Shown: positions 30,318 to 40,869 of the stretch, piece by piece
Layout: each line of letters begins with the position of its first letter
Position numbering within the stretch: position 1 is the stretch's first letter
Assembly (NCBI GenBank): GCA_030247725.1
Contig: JAOTRT010000007.1
Coordinates: forward strand, 1-64,000
Origin: Candidatus Nitricoxidireducens bremensis
GTDB lineage: Bacteria; Pseudomonadota; Gammaproteobacteria; Burkholderiales; Rhodocyclaceae
DNA: 64,000 bases
Direction of reading: 5' to 3'
Notes under the pieces: generated by a model
What the model was told of the DNA's origin: nothing
What the model saw: the letters and a program-made list of their open reading frames with translations, nothing else
Database searches by the model: none
Position numbers and translations under genes: made by a program

Positions 30318-30605
30318 ATGTCCGCAGCAACTGCAGTAACCCGGGGCGGCACGCCCTGGACCCCGGAGTATGTCGAAGCCATCAACCCCAAGGTCTGCAT
30401 CGGCTGCGGCCGTTGCTTCAAGGTCTGCCCGCGCGACGTGCTGACCCTGGTGGACCGGGGCGAGGACGAGGATATGGACGAGGACGACTGGGACGACGAG
30501 GACGCCAAGGCCCTGATGACGGTCAAGAACGCCATGGACTGCATCGGCTGCGGCGCCTGCGGCCGTACCTGCCCGAAGAACTGCTTCACCTTCGTTGCGG
30601 CCTGA
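30318..30605 (+). CDS. fdxB: nif-specific ferredoxin III (2[4Fe-4S])
   Basis: The 95-aa protein has two full cluster motifs, CIGCGRCFKVCP and CIGCGACGRTCP, separated by an acidic insert (DRGEDEDMDEDDWDDEDAK). This is the FdxB type that follows the nifENX genes. It likely donates electrons to NifH or to cofactor assembly. The acidic loop would suit docking to a basic partner. Confidence 0.95.
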   Translation: MSAATAVTRGGTPWTPEYVEAINPKVCIGCGRCFKVCPRDVLTLVDRGEDEDMDEDDWDDEDAKALMTVKNAMDCIGCGACGRTCPKNCFTFVAA

Positions 30606-30611
30606 TCGACC

Positions 30612-30935
30612 ATGCCGAGACCGGAAAGGCACGTTTTCGTCTGCGCCCAGAGCCGGCCGCCGGGCCATCCCCGCGGTTCCTGCGGCACCCGGGGCTGCCA
30701 GGAGGTGGTGGATGAATTCCTCTACCAGTTCCAGCAGCGCCAGTGCTTCGACAAGGTGGCCGTGACGCCCTGCGGCTGCCTGGGGCCCTGCGGGCAGGGG
30801 CCCAATGTCCTCGTCTATCCGGAAGGCGTGTTCTACGCCAATGTCGGCAAGGAGGATGTGGCCGCCATCTTCGACGAGCATCTGCTCGGCGGCAAGCCGG
30901 TGGAGCGCCTGCTGGCAGCTGCCGATGTCTGGTGA
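30612..30935 (+). CDS. Thioredoxin-fold [2Fe-2S] ferredoxin
   Basis: The 107-aa protein shows HVFVCAQSRPPGHPRGSCGTRG at the N-terminus and VTPCGCLGPCGQGPNVLVYPEGVFY later; the spaced cysteines bind a [2Fe-2S] cluster in a thioredoxin-like dimer, as in the FeSII/Shethna-like or NuoE-like group. In some diazotrophs such proteins protect nitrogenase from oxygen or serve as an electron carrier. It is the last intact gene before the transposon. Confidence 0.9.
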   Translation: MPRPERHVFVCAQSRPPGHPRGSCGTRGCQEVVDEFLYQFQQRQCFDKVAVTPCGCLGPCGQGPNVLVYPEGVFYANVGKEDVAAIFDEHLLGGKPVERLLAAADVW

Positions 30936-30956
30936 GACGCGGCGCGCTTCTCGGCC

Positions 30957-31052
30957 ATGAGCGGCGCGCCGGTTTCCCGTTTCATCTGTTTCCACAAACA
31001 GAAGACCAGCGCCCGTACGCGCTTCCTGCGCATGGGCGACAGCGTGCATTGA
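30957..31052 (+). CDS. Short ORF at the broken end of the nif operon
   Basis: This 31-codon frame begins MSGAPVSRFICFHKQKTS and stops 36 bp before the transposon's left repeat. No clear ribosome site is seen. After the stop, a different frame reads IELALLRQACETILR up to the insertion. It could be a truncated or frameshifted gene cut off by the insertion, or not a gene. Not recognised. Confidence 0.3.
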   Translation: MSGAPVSRFICFHKQKTSARTRFLRMGDSVH

Positions 31053-31088
31053 ACTGGCCCTGCTGCGCCAGGCCTGCGAGACCATCCT

Positions 31089-31121
31089 GAGGGTCGGCCG
31101 GGAATCATGAAAAATTCCCCG
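31089..31121 (+). repeat. Left terminal inverted repeat of the transposon
   Basis: The 33-bp sequence runs from GAGGGTCGGCCGGG to ATTCCCCG and is the exact reverse complement of 49398-49430. It lacks the common Tn3 inner TAAG end, hinting at a divergent subgroup. Confidence 0.95.
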
Positions 31122-31129
31122 AAAACTGC

Positions 31130-32206
31130 CTACTCTTCTGAATTAAAAAGAGAGTTTTGACTGTCAACACTATTCTTCTTTGTGTTGATGCTCTTCGCCG
31201 GTGGCACCTGTAAAGCCGCGAGCTTTTCAAAGATTTTCTCTTGGCTGACGACAACGGCTTTGGCCACCATCAGTTCTGATTCCAGCCGCTGCCCCGTTTC
31301 CACTGTCTGCTGTAACTTGCCGATGTTCTCTTGGTTTTCCTTGCCCAGATCTGCCACTCTGGCATTGGCTTGCGCCAATTGCTCCGATAGCTGCTGGTTT
31401 TTCACCTCGGCGACGGCCAACTGCTCTTTGGCCGGACGCAGTGATCGTACTTCGCCCTCTTGTCGGTGAAGTTCACTGCGTGCGTGGGTCAGTTCGCTCG
31501 ATAGCCGGGCATTGTCCTCATAGCTGCGAATGAGTTCCTGCTGCTTAGTATTCATCGTGTCCTTGGCAGTGCGCAATTCGCCCTGCAAGAATTGAATTTG
31601 CTGGTCGAATTGGCGCTGATCCTGCTCTCGTTGCTCCTTGGCCGCAGCACGGAAATGCTCCAGCGCTTCGCGGGCGTGCCGATGCTTCTCTTCCAGCGAG
31701 CCACGGTACGTTTCTTCCTTCGCCAATTGCCCTTCCATGTCCATAATGCGTTGGGCCATTTGCGCCCGAGCGATCCGTTCATCCTGAAGAGTCGCCAGAG
31801 TGTCGGCATGGGCTGCTTTCTCTGTGGCCAGCTCGATAGTCTGGCGCTCAGCCTGCCCACGGAACAATTCACTTTCGTTACGTAATGCAGCCATAGCATC
31901 ATTCAGCGCTGCAATTTCCGCCTTGTGCTTGTCGGTCAGTGCTGCCAGGCGCTGATCGGCTTCCTGATGCAGGCGCTCGGCCAGTCTGGCAGCCAGGTCC
32001 TGGATGGCTTCGCTGACCGCAACCTGAGCACCGGTATTCCCGCCTTCCTCTTCCTCGATTTCCTTGAGGTAGCGGTGAATCGTGCCTTTTGAGCCGGTGT
32101 TGCCCAACTCGCCACGGATGGCATCGATCGACGGGTAGCGCCCCATCGCCAACAGGTTGTCTCGCGCTCTCACTACTTCTGACTTGTAGATTCCGGCTCT
32201 GGCCAT
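31130..32206 (-). CDS. KfrA/TnpT-like DNA-binding coiled-coil protein
   Basis: The 358-aa protein has an N-terminal helical DNA-binding region of the KfrA type (MARAGIYKSEVVRARDNLLAMGRYPSIDAIRGELGN, residues 1-60) followed by ~240 residues of unbroken heptad-rich coiled coil (about 70-320). KfrA proteins regulate and stabilise plasmids; related TnpT proteins assist the tyrosine recombinase TnpS in resolving Tn4651-type cointegrates. Its place beside the left repeat makes it a core transposon gene, so a TnpT-like accessory role is favoured. A nested palindrome lies just upstream of its start. Confidence 0.8.
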   Translation of the reverse strand: MARAGIYKSEVVRARDNLLAMGRYPSIDAIRGELGNTGSKGTIHRYLKEIEEEEGGNTGAQVAVSEAIQDLAARLAERLHQEADQRLAALTDKHKAEIAALNDAMAALRNESELFRGQAERQTIELATEKAAHADTLATLQDERIARAQMAQRIMDMEGQLAKEETYRGSLEEKHRHAREALEHFRAAAKEQREQDQRQFDQQIQFLQGELRTAKDTMNTKQQELIRSYEDNARLSSELTHARSELHRQEGEVRSLRPAKEQLAVAEVKNQQLSEQLAQANARVADLGKENQENIGKLQQTVETGQRLESELMVAKAVVVSQEKIFEKLAALQVPPAKSINTKKNSVDSQNSLFNSEE

Positions 32207-32215
32207 GGCATCCTC

Positions 32216-32269
32216 GAATTTCGTACCGTATTACGTAATATTATATTACATACTAATTTGACGAAATTC
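32216..32269. promoter_or_regulatory. Nested AT-rich palindromes upstream of the KfrA-like gene
   Basis: An outer perfect 9-bp inverted repeat (GAATTTCGT at 32216-32224, ACGAAATTC at 32261-32269) encloses an inner imperfect palindrome (TTACGTAATAT and ATATTACATAC, 32231-32253) on almost the same centre (32242). It could be the operator of the KfrA-like gene, a recombinase core site for cointegrate resolution, or both. Confidence 0.6.
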
Positions 32270-32346
32270 AAGGCTAACAAAATCGTAATTCTAAGACGTG
32301 ATAATGATTGATTATTTGTTGTGATGGGCGGCTAAGTGGGAAACTC

Positions 32347-32478
32347 ATGTGGGAATGGTACGAAATCGACGGTTTGCCTCCTGACAATTTGCCCTCAAAG
32401 GTTTTCAAAAACGTAATGCTGGACACGCCAAATGGCGGGATGGTCACGGGGCAGATCGATCAGAGTGATGACACATGA
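32347..32478 (+). CDS. Short ORF, doubtful
   Basis: A 43-codon frame (MWEWYEIDGLPPDNLPSKVF...) sits between the palindromes and a decayed kinase fragment. No ribosome site or recognisable domain is seen. It may be a remnant of cargo turnover. Confidence 0.2.
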   Translation: MWEWYEIDGLPPDNLPSKVFKNVMLDTPNGGMVTGQIDQSDDT

Positions 32479-32491
32479 CGCATGTTGCTGC

Positions 32492-32710
32492 CGAGAATAC
32501 GGGTGCGAGATTCCTGCAGAACATCTGCCCCGCCGATTCGACCAGTGCTATCGCGCCGACAGTTCGCGACAGCGGGCTACGAAAAGCTCGGGACTCGGAC
32601 TGGCCATTACGCGATCAATTGTTCTTGCGCATGGCGGCGAAGTCGATGTTTGTTCGGCCAAAGGATTGACCCGCTTTACGCTGTTGCCACCCACTTCTCC
32701 TTCGCGGTGA
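32492..32710 (+). pseudogene. Remnant of a heavy-metal sensor histidine kinase (C-terminal ATPase)
   Basis: About 70 codons match the end of a CusS/IrlB-type kinase: CEIPAEHLPRRFDQCYRAD (the F-box/G1 region), SSGLGLAITRSIVLAHGGEV (the G2 box) and a final TRFTLLPP. Everything upstream, including the H-box and membrane segments, is missing, and no start or response regulator is near. The remnant suggests the metal cargo once had a two-component regulator. Confidence 0.75.
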
Positions 32711-32731
32711 CTTGGCTGGACACCGGACGCG

Positions 32732-32923
32732 TTATTGGTGACGTTTGTTGCGTGTTTGCAACCGCCCCGTGAGGCGTTTCGCGTAGGGTCGCTTCTTCTG
32801 AGCTTTCGTGAGATATCGATTGAGAAGCCAGAAACCGGCGAACACCACGAGGATCATCGATCAAACCAGAAGTAAGTCGGTCAGCGTGTATGGTCCGGAT
32901 GGCAAGTGTTTGAGTTGGGGCAT
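32732..32923 (-). pseudogene. Small membrane-protein gene with an in-frame stop
   Basis: A frame starting MPQLKHLPSGPYTLTDLLLV is cut by TGA at codon 21, then continues SMILVVFAGFWLLNRYLTKAQKKRP to a stop at 32732. One hydrophobic segment followed by a basic tail suggests a small membrane protein. Translation might restart at the ATG two codons after the TGA, giving 42 aa. Not recognised. Confidence 0.35.
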
Positions 32924-33063
32924 GGCAGTTTTTTCAGAGCTATGGCTCAGCAACTGGCAGGCAATGCGTTGTAGACGAATGGTCTGAGTGCGTTGTCATC
33001 ACAATGGACAGGATACCTCGGCCATCCAGATGAAATCTCGGTAGCCGAGGCGTCGCAGTTGCT
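32924..33063. other. Gap without a gene, downstream of the RND cluster
   Basis: No gene is apparent. CCTCGGC (33016-33022) and GCCGAGG (33044-33050) can pair around a 21-nt loop and may weakly end leftward transcription of the metal cluster; there is no T run. Confidence 0.3.
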
Positions 33064-33447
33064 TTACTTCAGAACGAATCGCGCCGTTACCGCAGGTCCG
33101 TCCAGGCTCACTTGCGCTACTGCCTTGGCACCCGGAGTGATGGCAAATGTTCCCTTGGCGAGGAAGCGTTCTCCGTCGGGAAGCAAATTGATCTCTTGCT
33201 TCTGGTTACCGGACAGTACGGTGAGTTTTGCTGACCCCTTCGAGATGTCGGCAGGCTTGCCGTGGTCTCGCACAAACAACTGGATCTGTTCCGGCTTGGC
33301 GACCAGTTCGTAGTCCATGTCCTTGACCTCGGTGATGATGCCGCCATGCAACGGCTTATGCTCGTGGCCATGGTCGTGCCCACCTGCTGCAAAGGCGAGT
33401 CCGGAGAGTCCCAGGGTAATGGCGGCAATCAAATGAATAGGTTTCAT
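33064..33447 (-). CDS. Exported His-rich protein of the RND cluster
   Basis: The 127-aa protein has a signal peptide (MKPIHLIAAITLGLSGLAFA) and then a metal-binding tag, AGGHDHGHEHKPLHGG. The rest is a small beta domain (VKDMDYELVAKPEQIQLFVRDHGKPADI). It is probably a periplasmic metal chaperone or buffer. It is the last gene of the czc-like series. AGGA precedes the ATG at 33447; an upstream ATG at 33489 would bury the signal peptide. Confidence 0.8.
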   Translation of the reverse strand: MKPIHLIAAITLGLSGLAFAAGGHDHGHEHKPLHGGIITEVKDMDYELVAKPEQIQLFVRDHGKPADISKGSAKLTVLSGNQKQEINLLPDGERFLAKGTFAITPGAKAVAQVSLDGPAVTARFVLK

Positions 33448-33472
33448 GGGTTTTCCTTTCGTTGAAAAATAA

Positions 33473-36592
<3,120 letters not shown>

Positions 36593-36595
36593 GGT

Positions 36596-36823
36596 TTAGC
36601 TCTCCCGCCGTGGGCAGTAATCCGCTTGCTGCTGAATCGGCGGACATGGCACGTCGCCATAACTGCAAAAGACGCAGCAGTCCCCCGGCTTGGGTCGGAG
36701 CAAGGTTTTGCAAGCGGAACATTCATGGAAGAACAAGCAGGCATCGGTAGGCATGCGCAGTTTTTCCGAGCGTCCGCAATTCGGACAGGTCAGGGTGGAG
36801 TCGAGAATAGGTTCCATCGTCAT
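36596..36823 (-). CDS. GDCCVxC-type small cysteine-rich protein
   Basis: The 75-aa protein has a CPNCG knuckle at 13-17, CSAC at 35-38 and the signature GDCCVFCSYGDVPCPP near 47-62. Small proteins with this motif occur in metal and mercury resistance clusters and probably bind thiophilic metal. There is no signal peptide, so it is cytoplasmic. ATGs at 36823 and 36817 are both possible. It lies between the adaptor and the pump. Confidence 0.82.
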   Translation of the reverse strand: MTMEPILDSTLTCPNCGRSEKLRMPTDACLFFHECSACKTLLRPKPGDCCVFCSYGDVPCPPIQQQADYCPRRES

Positions 36824-36827
36824 CCCT

Positions 36828-37850
36828 TTAGCGGACCTGGTTGATCAGGGTCGCCGCGCGGACGGCAACCCGATCCCCGGCTTTCAGACCGCTGGTCACC
36901 GCCACTTGGGTGCCGTCCAGCGGCTCGGCGGTTACCGTGCGCGGCTCAAAGCGTTCCGGCGCCGTCTTGACCCAGACGATGCTCTGGTTGGCCGGGTTCT
37001 TCATCAGCGCCGCTGCCGGCACGCGGATTCCCGGCACCGTGCTGCGTGTCTGTACGAAGACCCGGACCGGCTGGCCGACGGCCAACGCCGCCAAAGCGCC
37101 TCCCTCACCCCGGAAGGTCATTGGCAGGGCCTGCTCACGCAGGCTGCGGGCAACGCCGACCAGGCGCAGCGGCAGCTTCTGCTCACCAACGGCAACAAAG
37201 GCCCCGGCCACATCGTTGGCGATGACCATATCGAAAGCCAGTGCCTCGATCAGCATGCGTTCCGGATTGACGATCTCGAACAGGGTTTCGCGGGCTTCGA
37301 GCACCTGGCCGGAGACGACGTTGGCCGAGGCGATAACACCGCTGACTGGTGCCACCAGCTGTTCGTTGGCAACTGCGGCTTCAGCTTCCTCGATGGCCTT
37401 ACGCGGCACGGTGTCGGACAGTTCGCGCAGGCGGCGCAGGCGACTTTCAGCCAGAGAGCGGCTGTTGCCGCCGACTTCCGGCGTCACGTAAGCCAGCACC
37501 TCGCCTTTCTTGACCTGCTGACCGGGCAGCGGCAGACCGCGTGGCCCCGGTGTGACACGGCCGGCGACCATCGCCTGCACTTTGCCGCCGGCATTCGGGT
37601 CCATGACCACCTTGCCGGCCAGTTCATGAGTGCGGGGCAGTTCGCCGGGCTCAACCAGCAGGGTACGAACACCGATCTGGCGTTGTGCCGGTTTGGGTAG
37701 GAAGACGCTGCCGTCCGGCTGGCGTTTGGGGCCGTTGCCGCTGGCAGCGGGCGGGGCGTCGCCGTGGTCATGGCCGTCGCCGGCCAAAACCAGCATGGGG
37801 GAGAACAGGAAGGAAAGACACAAGGTGCTTAATAACAGACGGGGCTTCAT
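36828..37850 (-). CDS. czcB: RND periplasmic adaptor, CzcB/CusB family
   Basis: The 340-aa protein has a signal peptide ending in LVLA, then GDGHDHGDAPPAA, a His/Asp tag likely to bind metal. The lipoyl halves are GKVQAMVAGRVTPGPRGLPLPGQQVKKGEVL and VAPVSGVIASANVVSGQVLE; between them is a short helical hairpin (LAESRLRRLRELSDTVPRKAIEEAEA), shorter than in CusB. Beta-barrel and membrane-proximal domains follow. It bridges CzcA and the outer-membrane channel and may pass metal to the pump. The start overlaps the preceding gene by ATGA. Confidence 0.92.
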   Translation of the reverse strand: MKPRLLLSTLCLSFLFSPMLVLAGDGHDHGDAPPAASGNGPKRQPDGSVFLPKPAQRQIGVRTLLVEPGELPRTHELAGKVVMDPNAGGKVQAMVAGRVTPGPRGLPLPGQQVKKGEVLAYVTPEVGGNSRSLAESRLRRLRELSDTVPRKAIEEAEAAVANEQLVAPVSGVIASANVVSGQVLEARETLFEIVNPERMLIEALAFDMVIANDVAGAFVAVGEQKLPLRLVGVARSLREQALPMTFRGEGGALAALAVGQPVRVFVQTRSTVPGIRVPAAALMKNPANQSIVWVKTAPERFEPRTVTAEPLDGTQVAVTSGLKAGDRVAVRAATLINQVR

Positions 37851-38407
37851 GCGGCACCTTCGAAACGTGGGTTGCGGGAAGCGCGCAGACGGCGCAACAG
37901 AGTGGCAAGGAGCAGCAGTGCCGCGCCGGCGGCTCCTGCCCACAAGGCGTACTCCTTCCAGCCATGGGTGTGGGCGGTCGTTTCGGCATGCGAATCCTCA
38001 TGGATGTCGAGCTCACCGGCCAGTAAATCGGTTTCTTCACCGGCCATGACGGTCACCGCCACCGGCACAACCCCCGGCTTGAGTTCCTGCACCAGCGTTG
38101 CCTCGAACTCGCCCTCGGCATGTTGTTCGACGGGGACTTTGACGCCGCCCAGTTCCAGTTCGAGTTTTGCATCCTTGACCGGGCTGCCGTCGGCATAGCG
38201 GTCGAGGTAAAGCGTCAGTTGCTTGCCATTGACGACGCCGACCAGTTCAAAGGTTTCGGACGTTGCGGCAAAACGCGGCGAGGCGGGACCAGCGGATAAT
38301 GCAGGTGCTTCACCATGGTCGTGCCCGTCACCGGCCCAGGCCAGTGGTGCCGCCAAGGCGATCCAGGCGACCCACCCCAGAGTGGCCAGCGTGTTTGTTG
38401 TTCTCAT
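37847..38407 (-). CDS. Membrane-anchored periplasmic metal protein of the RND cluster
   Basis: The 186-aa protein has a signal peptide (MRTTNTLATLGWVAWIALAAPLAWA) and the tag GDGHDHGEAP, nearly the same as in the adaptor gene that follows. A ~100-residue beta domain (FELVGVVNGKQLTLYLDRYADGSP) leads to a C-terminal membrane helix (ALWAGAAGAALLLLATLL) and a short basic end. It looks like the N-terminal extension of some RND adaptors made as a separate polypeptide. Exact role unknown. Translationally coupled to czcB. Confidence 0.78.
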   Translation of the reverse strand: MRTTNTLATLGWVAWIALAAPLAWAGDGHDHGEAPALSAGPASPRFAATSETFELVGVVNGKQLTLYLDRYADGSPVKDAKLELELGGVKVPVEQHAEGEFEATLVQELKPGVVPVAVTVMAGEETDLLAGELDIHEDSHAETTAHTHGWKEYALWAGAAGAALLLLATLLRRLRASRNPRFEGAA

Positions 38408-38418
38408 GTTCGGGTTCC

Positions 38419-39717
38419 TTATTTTTGTTCGGGGAGCAGGCCCAAGGCCTGACGCAGCGCAGAGATGGCGGCGGCCAGATCAATCCGGGCGCGAGCGTTT
38501 TGCCGTTCGGCTTCGACAGTTTCGAGTTCGATGCGCAGGCGGGTCGGCAGGTCGCTTTCGCCCAGGCGGAAGGACTTGTCGAAGAAACCCCGCGACTCAC
38601 GCGCCAGTTGGGCGCGTTTTTCTGCGGCCGCCAGTTGCGTACGGCTGGATTCGACGCGCACTTTTGCGGCTTCCAGATCGGAGGCCAAGCGCTCACGTTC
38701 GAGGCGGAGTTGGCCCTCAGTTTCAAGGGCTTCCGCGCGGGCCAGACCGAGCTTGGCGCGGTTGCGGCCCTCCGAACCAAATGGGATGCGTACGCCGAAA
38801 GTGACGGTCTGTTGATAGCTGTCGCCGAAAGCACCTCGCTCGCGGGTTGTGGCCAGCAACAGTTCGGGATTGTTCCTTGTCTGCACGCTGGCCAGATCGG
38901 CACTGCGGCGGGCGACCTCAGCGCGGTCGAACAGTTCGACGACTGCTGGGTGAGTCGCATCCAACGCAGTGAAGTCGGCAGGCACCGCTGGCGGTGTTTC
39001 CGGTCCGTCGGCTACGTTTTCTTCCGGCAGCTTGCCGATCAAGGCGCGCAGATGTTGAGTGCTTGCAGCCAGCAGGCTGCCGCTTTCCGCCAGCGCCACC
39101 TCGGCGCTTGCCGCCGCACCATCAGCCTGATGCTGGTCCGAGCGGGCAAGGTCGCCGGCCTTGGCCCGGCGGCGGACATCATCTGCCAGTTTTTGCATGC
39201 TGACCAAGCGCTCGCGGGCCAGCGAATGTTCGCCACGTGTCCGTTGCCAGTTCCACCAGGCATCACGCACAGCGGCGGCAGTGCGCAGTTGGGCGGCCGT
39301 CACCCGGCTATCCAGGGCTTTCGATTCGGCGTCGGCCAAGGCGCCCTGACGGGAGCGTTCGCCCGGCAACCACAGGGGCAATGCGACGCCGGCTGCGTAT
39401 TCTCTGCTGCCTTGATTCTTGCTCAGTTGGTCGGTTTTGCCGGACAGATCCAGCGAAGGCGGCTGGGCCGTCCAACTGCTGGCGACTTGCCGACGTGCCT
39501 CGGCCGCATCGCGCCGCAGATCGAGGGATTGCGCCTCAGGTTGTCGCGCCCAAGCAGCAGCAAAGGCTTGCGGCAAGGTAATCGCGGCGCCAACGGGGGC
39601 TGGCGTCGATTGCGCCCAGAGGTCGCCGGTCGCCAGCGCGGCGAGCGAGCACAGCCCGGCAAGCACTAGGCGGGCCGGTATAAAGGTAGTTCGTGAAACC
39701 GATTTGCTTCGAAACAT
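38419..39717 (-). CDS. czcC: Outer-membrane efflux channel, CzcC/TolC family
   Basis: The 432-aa protein has a signal peptide (ending LATGDLWAQ) and two outer-membrane-factor repeats rich in long helices, such as ITLPQAFAAAWARQPEAQSL and VAEAR/AEAL... coiled stretches near 150-210 and 330-410. It forms the trimeric pore through which the RND pump expels metal. It is the first structural gene of the czc-like operon after czcI; the ATG at 39717 gives a proper signal peptide. Confidence 0.92.
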   Translation of the reverse strand: MFRSKSVSRTTFIPARLVLAGLCSLAALATGDLWAQSTPAPVGAAITLPQAFAAAWARQPEAQSLDLRRDAAEARRQVASSWTAQPPSLDLSGKTDQLSKNQGSREYAAGVALPLWLPGERSRQGALADAESKALDSRVTAAQLRTAAAVRDAWWNWQRTRGEHSLARERLVSMQKLADDVRRRAKAGDLARSDQHQADGAAASAEVALAESGSLLAASTQHLRALIGKLPEENVADGPETPPAVPADFTALDATHPAVVELFDRAEVARRSADLASVQTRNNPELLLATTRERGAFGDSYQQTVTFGVRIPFGSEGRNRAKLGLARAEALETEGQLRLERERLASDLEAAKVRVESSRTQLAAAEKRAQLARESRGFFDKSFRLGESDLPTRLRIELETVEAERQNARARIDLAAAISALRQALGLLPEQK

Positions 39718-39851
39718 CCGATTCTCCAGTGATGAAAAGACACACGGGGAATCGGCGAGGTGCAACGCGGGAAGCGTCGCAATGCGTCAGGGCGGATCAG
39801 TCCACCGTAGCCGCAAGGGAGAAGCGTAGAAAGTGCTATCCACCCCGCCGA

Positions 39852-40205
39852 TCAGGCGAGGACGGACCAGTTGGGGCGTTCGGGGTGCGCGAGAGGCGGC
39901 GCGGTCTGCTTCCCCGGTAACCAGGGAATTGCAAAGGACGCGCTGCTTGAAGCCGGCAAGGAGGCCACGCTGAAAATCGCCGCAGCACAACTCGCATGGC
40001 AGGCGACGCAATCGCCGTCGATGCCGCCACCCAAGGTTTTGGCATCGGGCGCGCCCTCTTGATCGTCGGCCTGATGCTGGTGGTCGTGATGACCGAAGTG
40101 CTGCGCAGCCGCCCCGGTCTCGTGCTGGCAATAGCCGGCCACCGCCGCCCAAGTAAACTGGAACGGCAGGAAAACGAGAAGGAGGATGGTCAGCCAGCGG
40201 CGCAT
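39852..40205 (-). CDS. czcI: CzcI-family small exported protein
   Basis: The 117-aa protein begins MRRWLTILLLVFLPFQFTWA, the hallmark of CzcI proteins that precede czcCBA. The mature part has a His cluster (HFGHHDHQHQADD), a CVACHASC motif and no other domain. It is a periplasmic metal-binding or regulatory factor. It lies 134 bp upstream of czcC on the same strand. Confidence 0.85.
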   Translation of the reverse strand: MRRWLTILLLVFLPFQFTWAAVAGYCQHETGAAAQHFGHHDHQHQADDQEGAPDAKTLGGGIDGDCVACHASCAAAIFSVASLPASSSASFAIPWLPGKQTAPPLAHPERPNWSVLA

Positions 40206-40218
40206 GGGCGGGATTGTA

Positions 40219-40335
40219 TCAGCGATCGTCTTTATCGGAAGTCCACCGCAGGATGCGCGCACCGTTACCCGCCGCCAGTAGACTCACGCCCATGTCGGCG
40301 AACACTCCATCCACAGGGTCGCATTGCCAAAGTTC
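40219..40335 (-). pseudogene. Decayed 3' end of a second CadA-type P-type ATPase
   Basis: This ~115-bp stretch resembles the last codons of the intact ATPase at 41879-44098 (NATMWM-AVFADMGASLL). A one-base deletion breaks the frame between NATLWM and VFADMGVSLL, and a divergent end follows (GNGARILRW...). It shows that an ATPase gene once lay here, or that recombination left its tail. Confidence 0.7.
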
Positions 40336-40362
40336 ACCAAACCGCACTTTTGGAAATCGGCG

Positions 40363-40800
40363 CTATTCGACCGAGTAGAGGCGCGACGACTCACCCGCTT
40401 GGGGCAAGGTATACACTTTGAGCGTGCCCTCAACATGCGGCCCCATGCCCGGAGCATTGGCCGGCATGCCCGGAATGGTCAGGCCCATTACCGATGGCTT
40501 TTCGGTCAGCATTTTCTTGACGGCGGAGGCGGGCACATGGCCTTCCACGGTGTAGCCACCGACTTTCGCCGTATGGCAGCTAGCCAAATGCGGAGGTACC
40601 CCAAACCGTTGCCGCTCCACGTCCATGGCTCGGGTATTGACTTGCTTGACCTTGAAGCCGGACTCTTGCATGTGCTTGACCCACTCGCTGCAGCATCCGC
40701 AATCGGGATCCTTATAGACGGTCACTTCAGGCAGTTGTGCCGCAATAGCGCCCTGTAGTGCGGTGGTCGCTAACAGACTGGCAATGAGCTTTCGCAACAT
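40363..40800 (-). CDS. DUF411-family exported metal-binding protein
   Basis: The 145-aa protein has a signal peptide (MLRKLIASLLATTALQGAIA) and the DUF411 core: VTVYKDPDCGCCSEWVKHMQESGF, with a CGCC metal site, then PPHLASCHTAKVGGYTVEGHVPA with Cys and His. Members bind copper or similar ions in the periplasm and occur in metal-resistance loci. It lies upstream of the decayed ATPase tail and downstream of the DsbD-like gene. Confidence 0.87.
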   Translation of the reverse strand: MLRKLIASLLATTALQGAIAAQLPEVTVYKDPDCGCCSEWVKHMQESGFKVKQVNTRAMDVERQRFGVPPHLASCHTAKVGGYTVEGHVPASAVKKMLTEKPSVMGLTIPGMPANAPGMGPHVEGTLKVYTLPQAGESSRLYSVE

Positions 40801-40869
40801 GGCAATAGAACCTTTCAAGAGATGGCTGGTGGGCTAAACGCTGGTAATCGGAAAATGTGATAGCCGGCG

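Noticed and set aside
32475..32669. A 64-codon frame starting MTHVAAENTGARF
   Set aside because: It is an alternative frame over the kinase remnant; the frame with the G-box motifs explains the sequence better.
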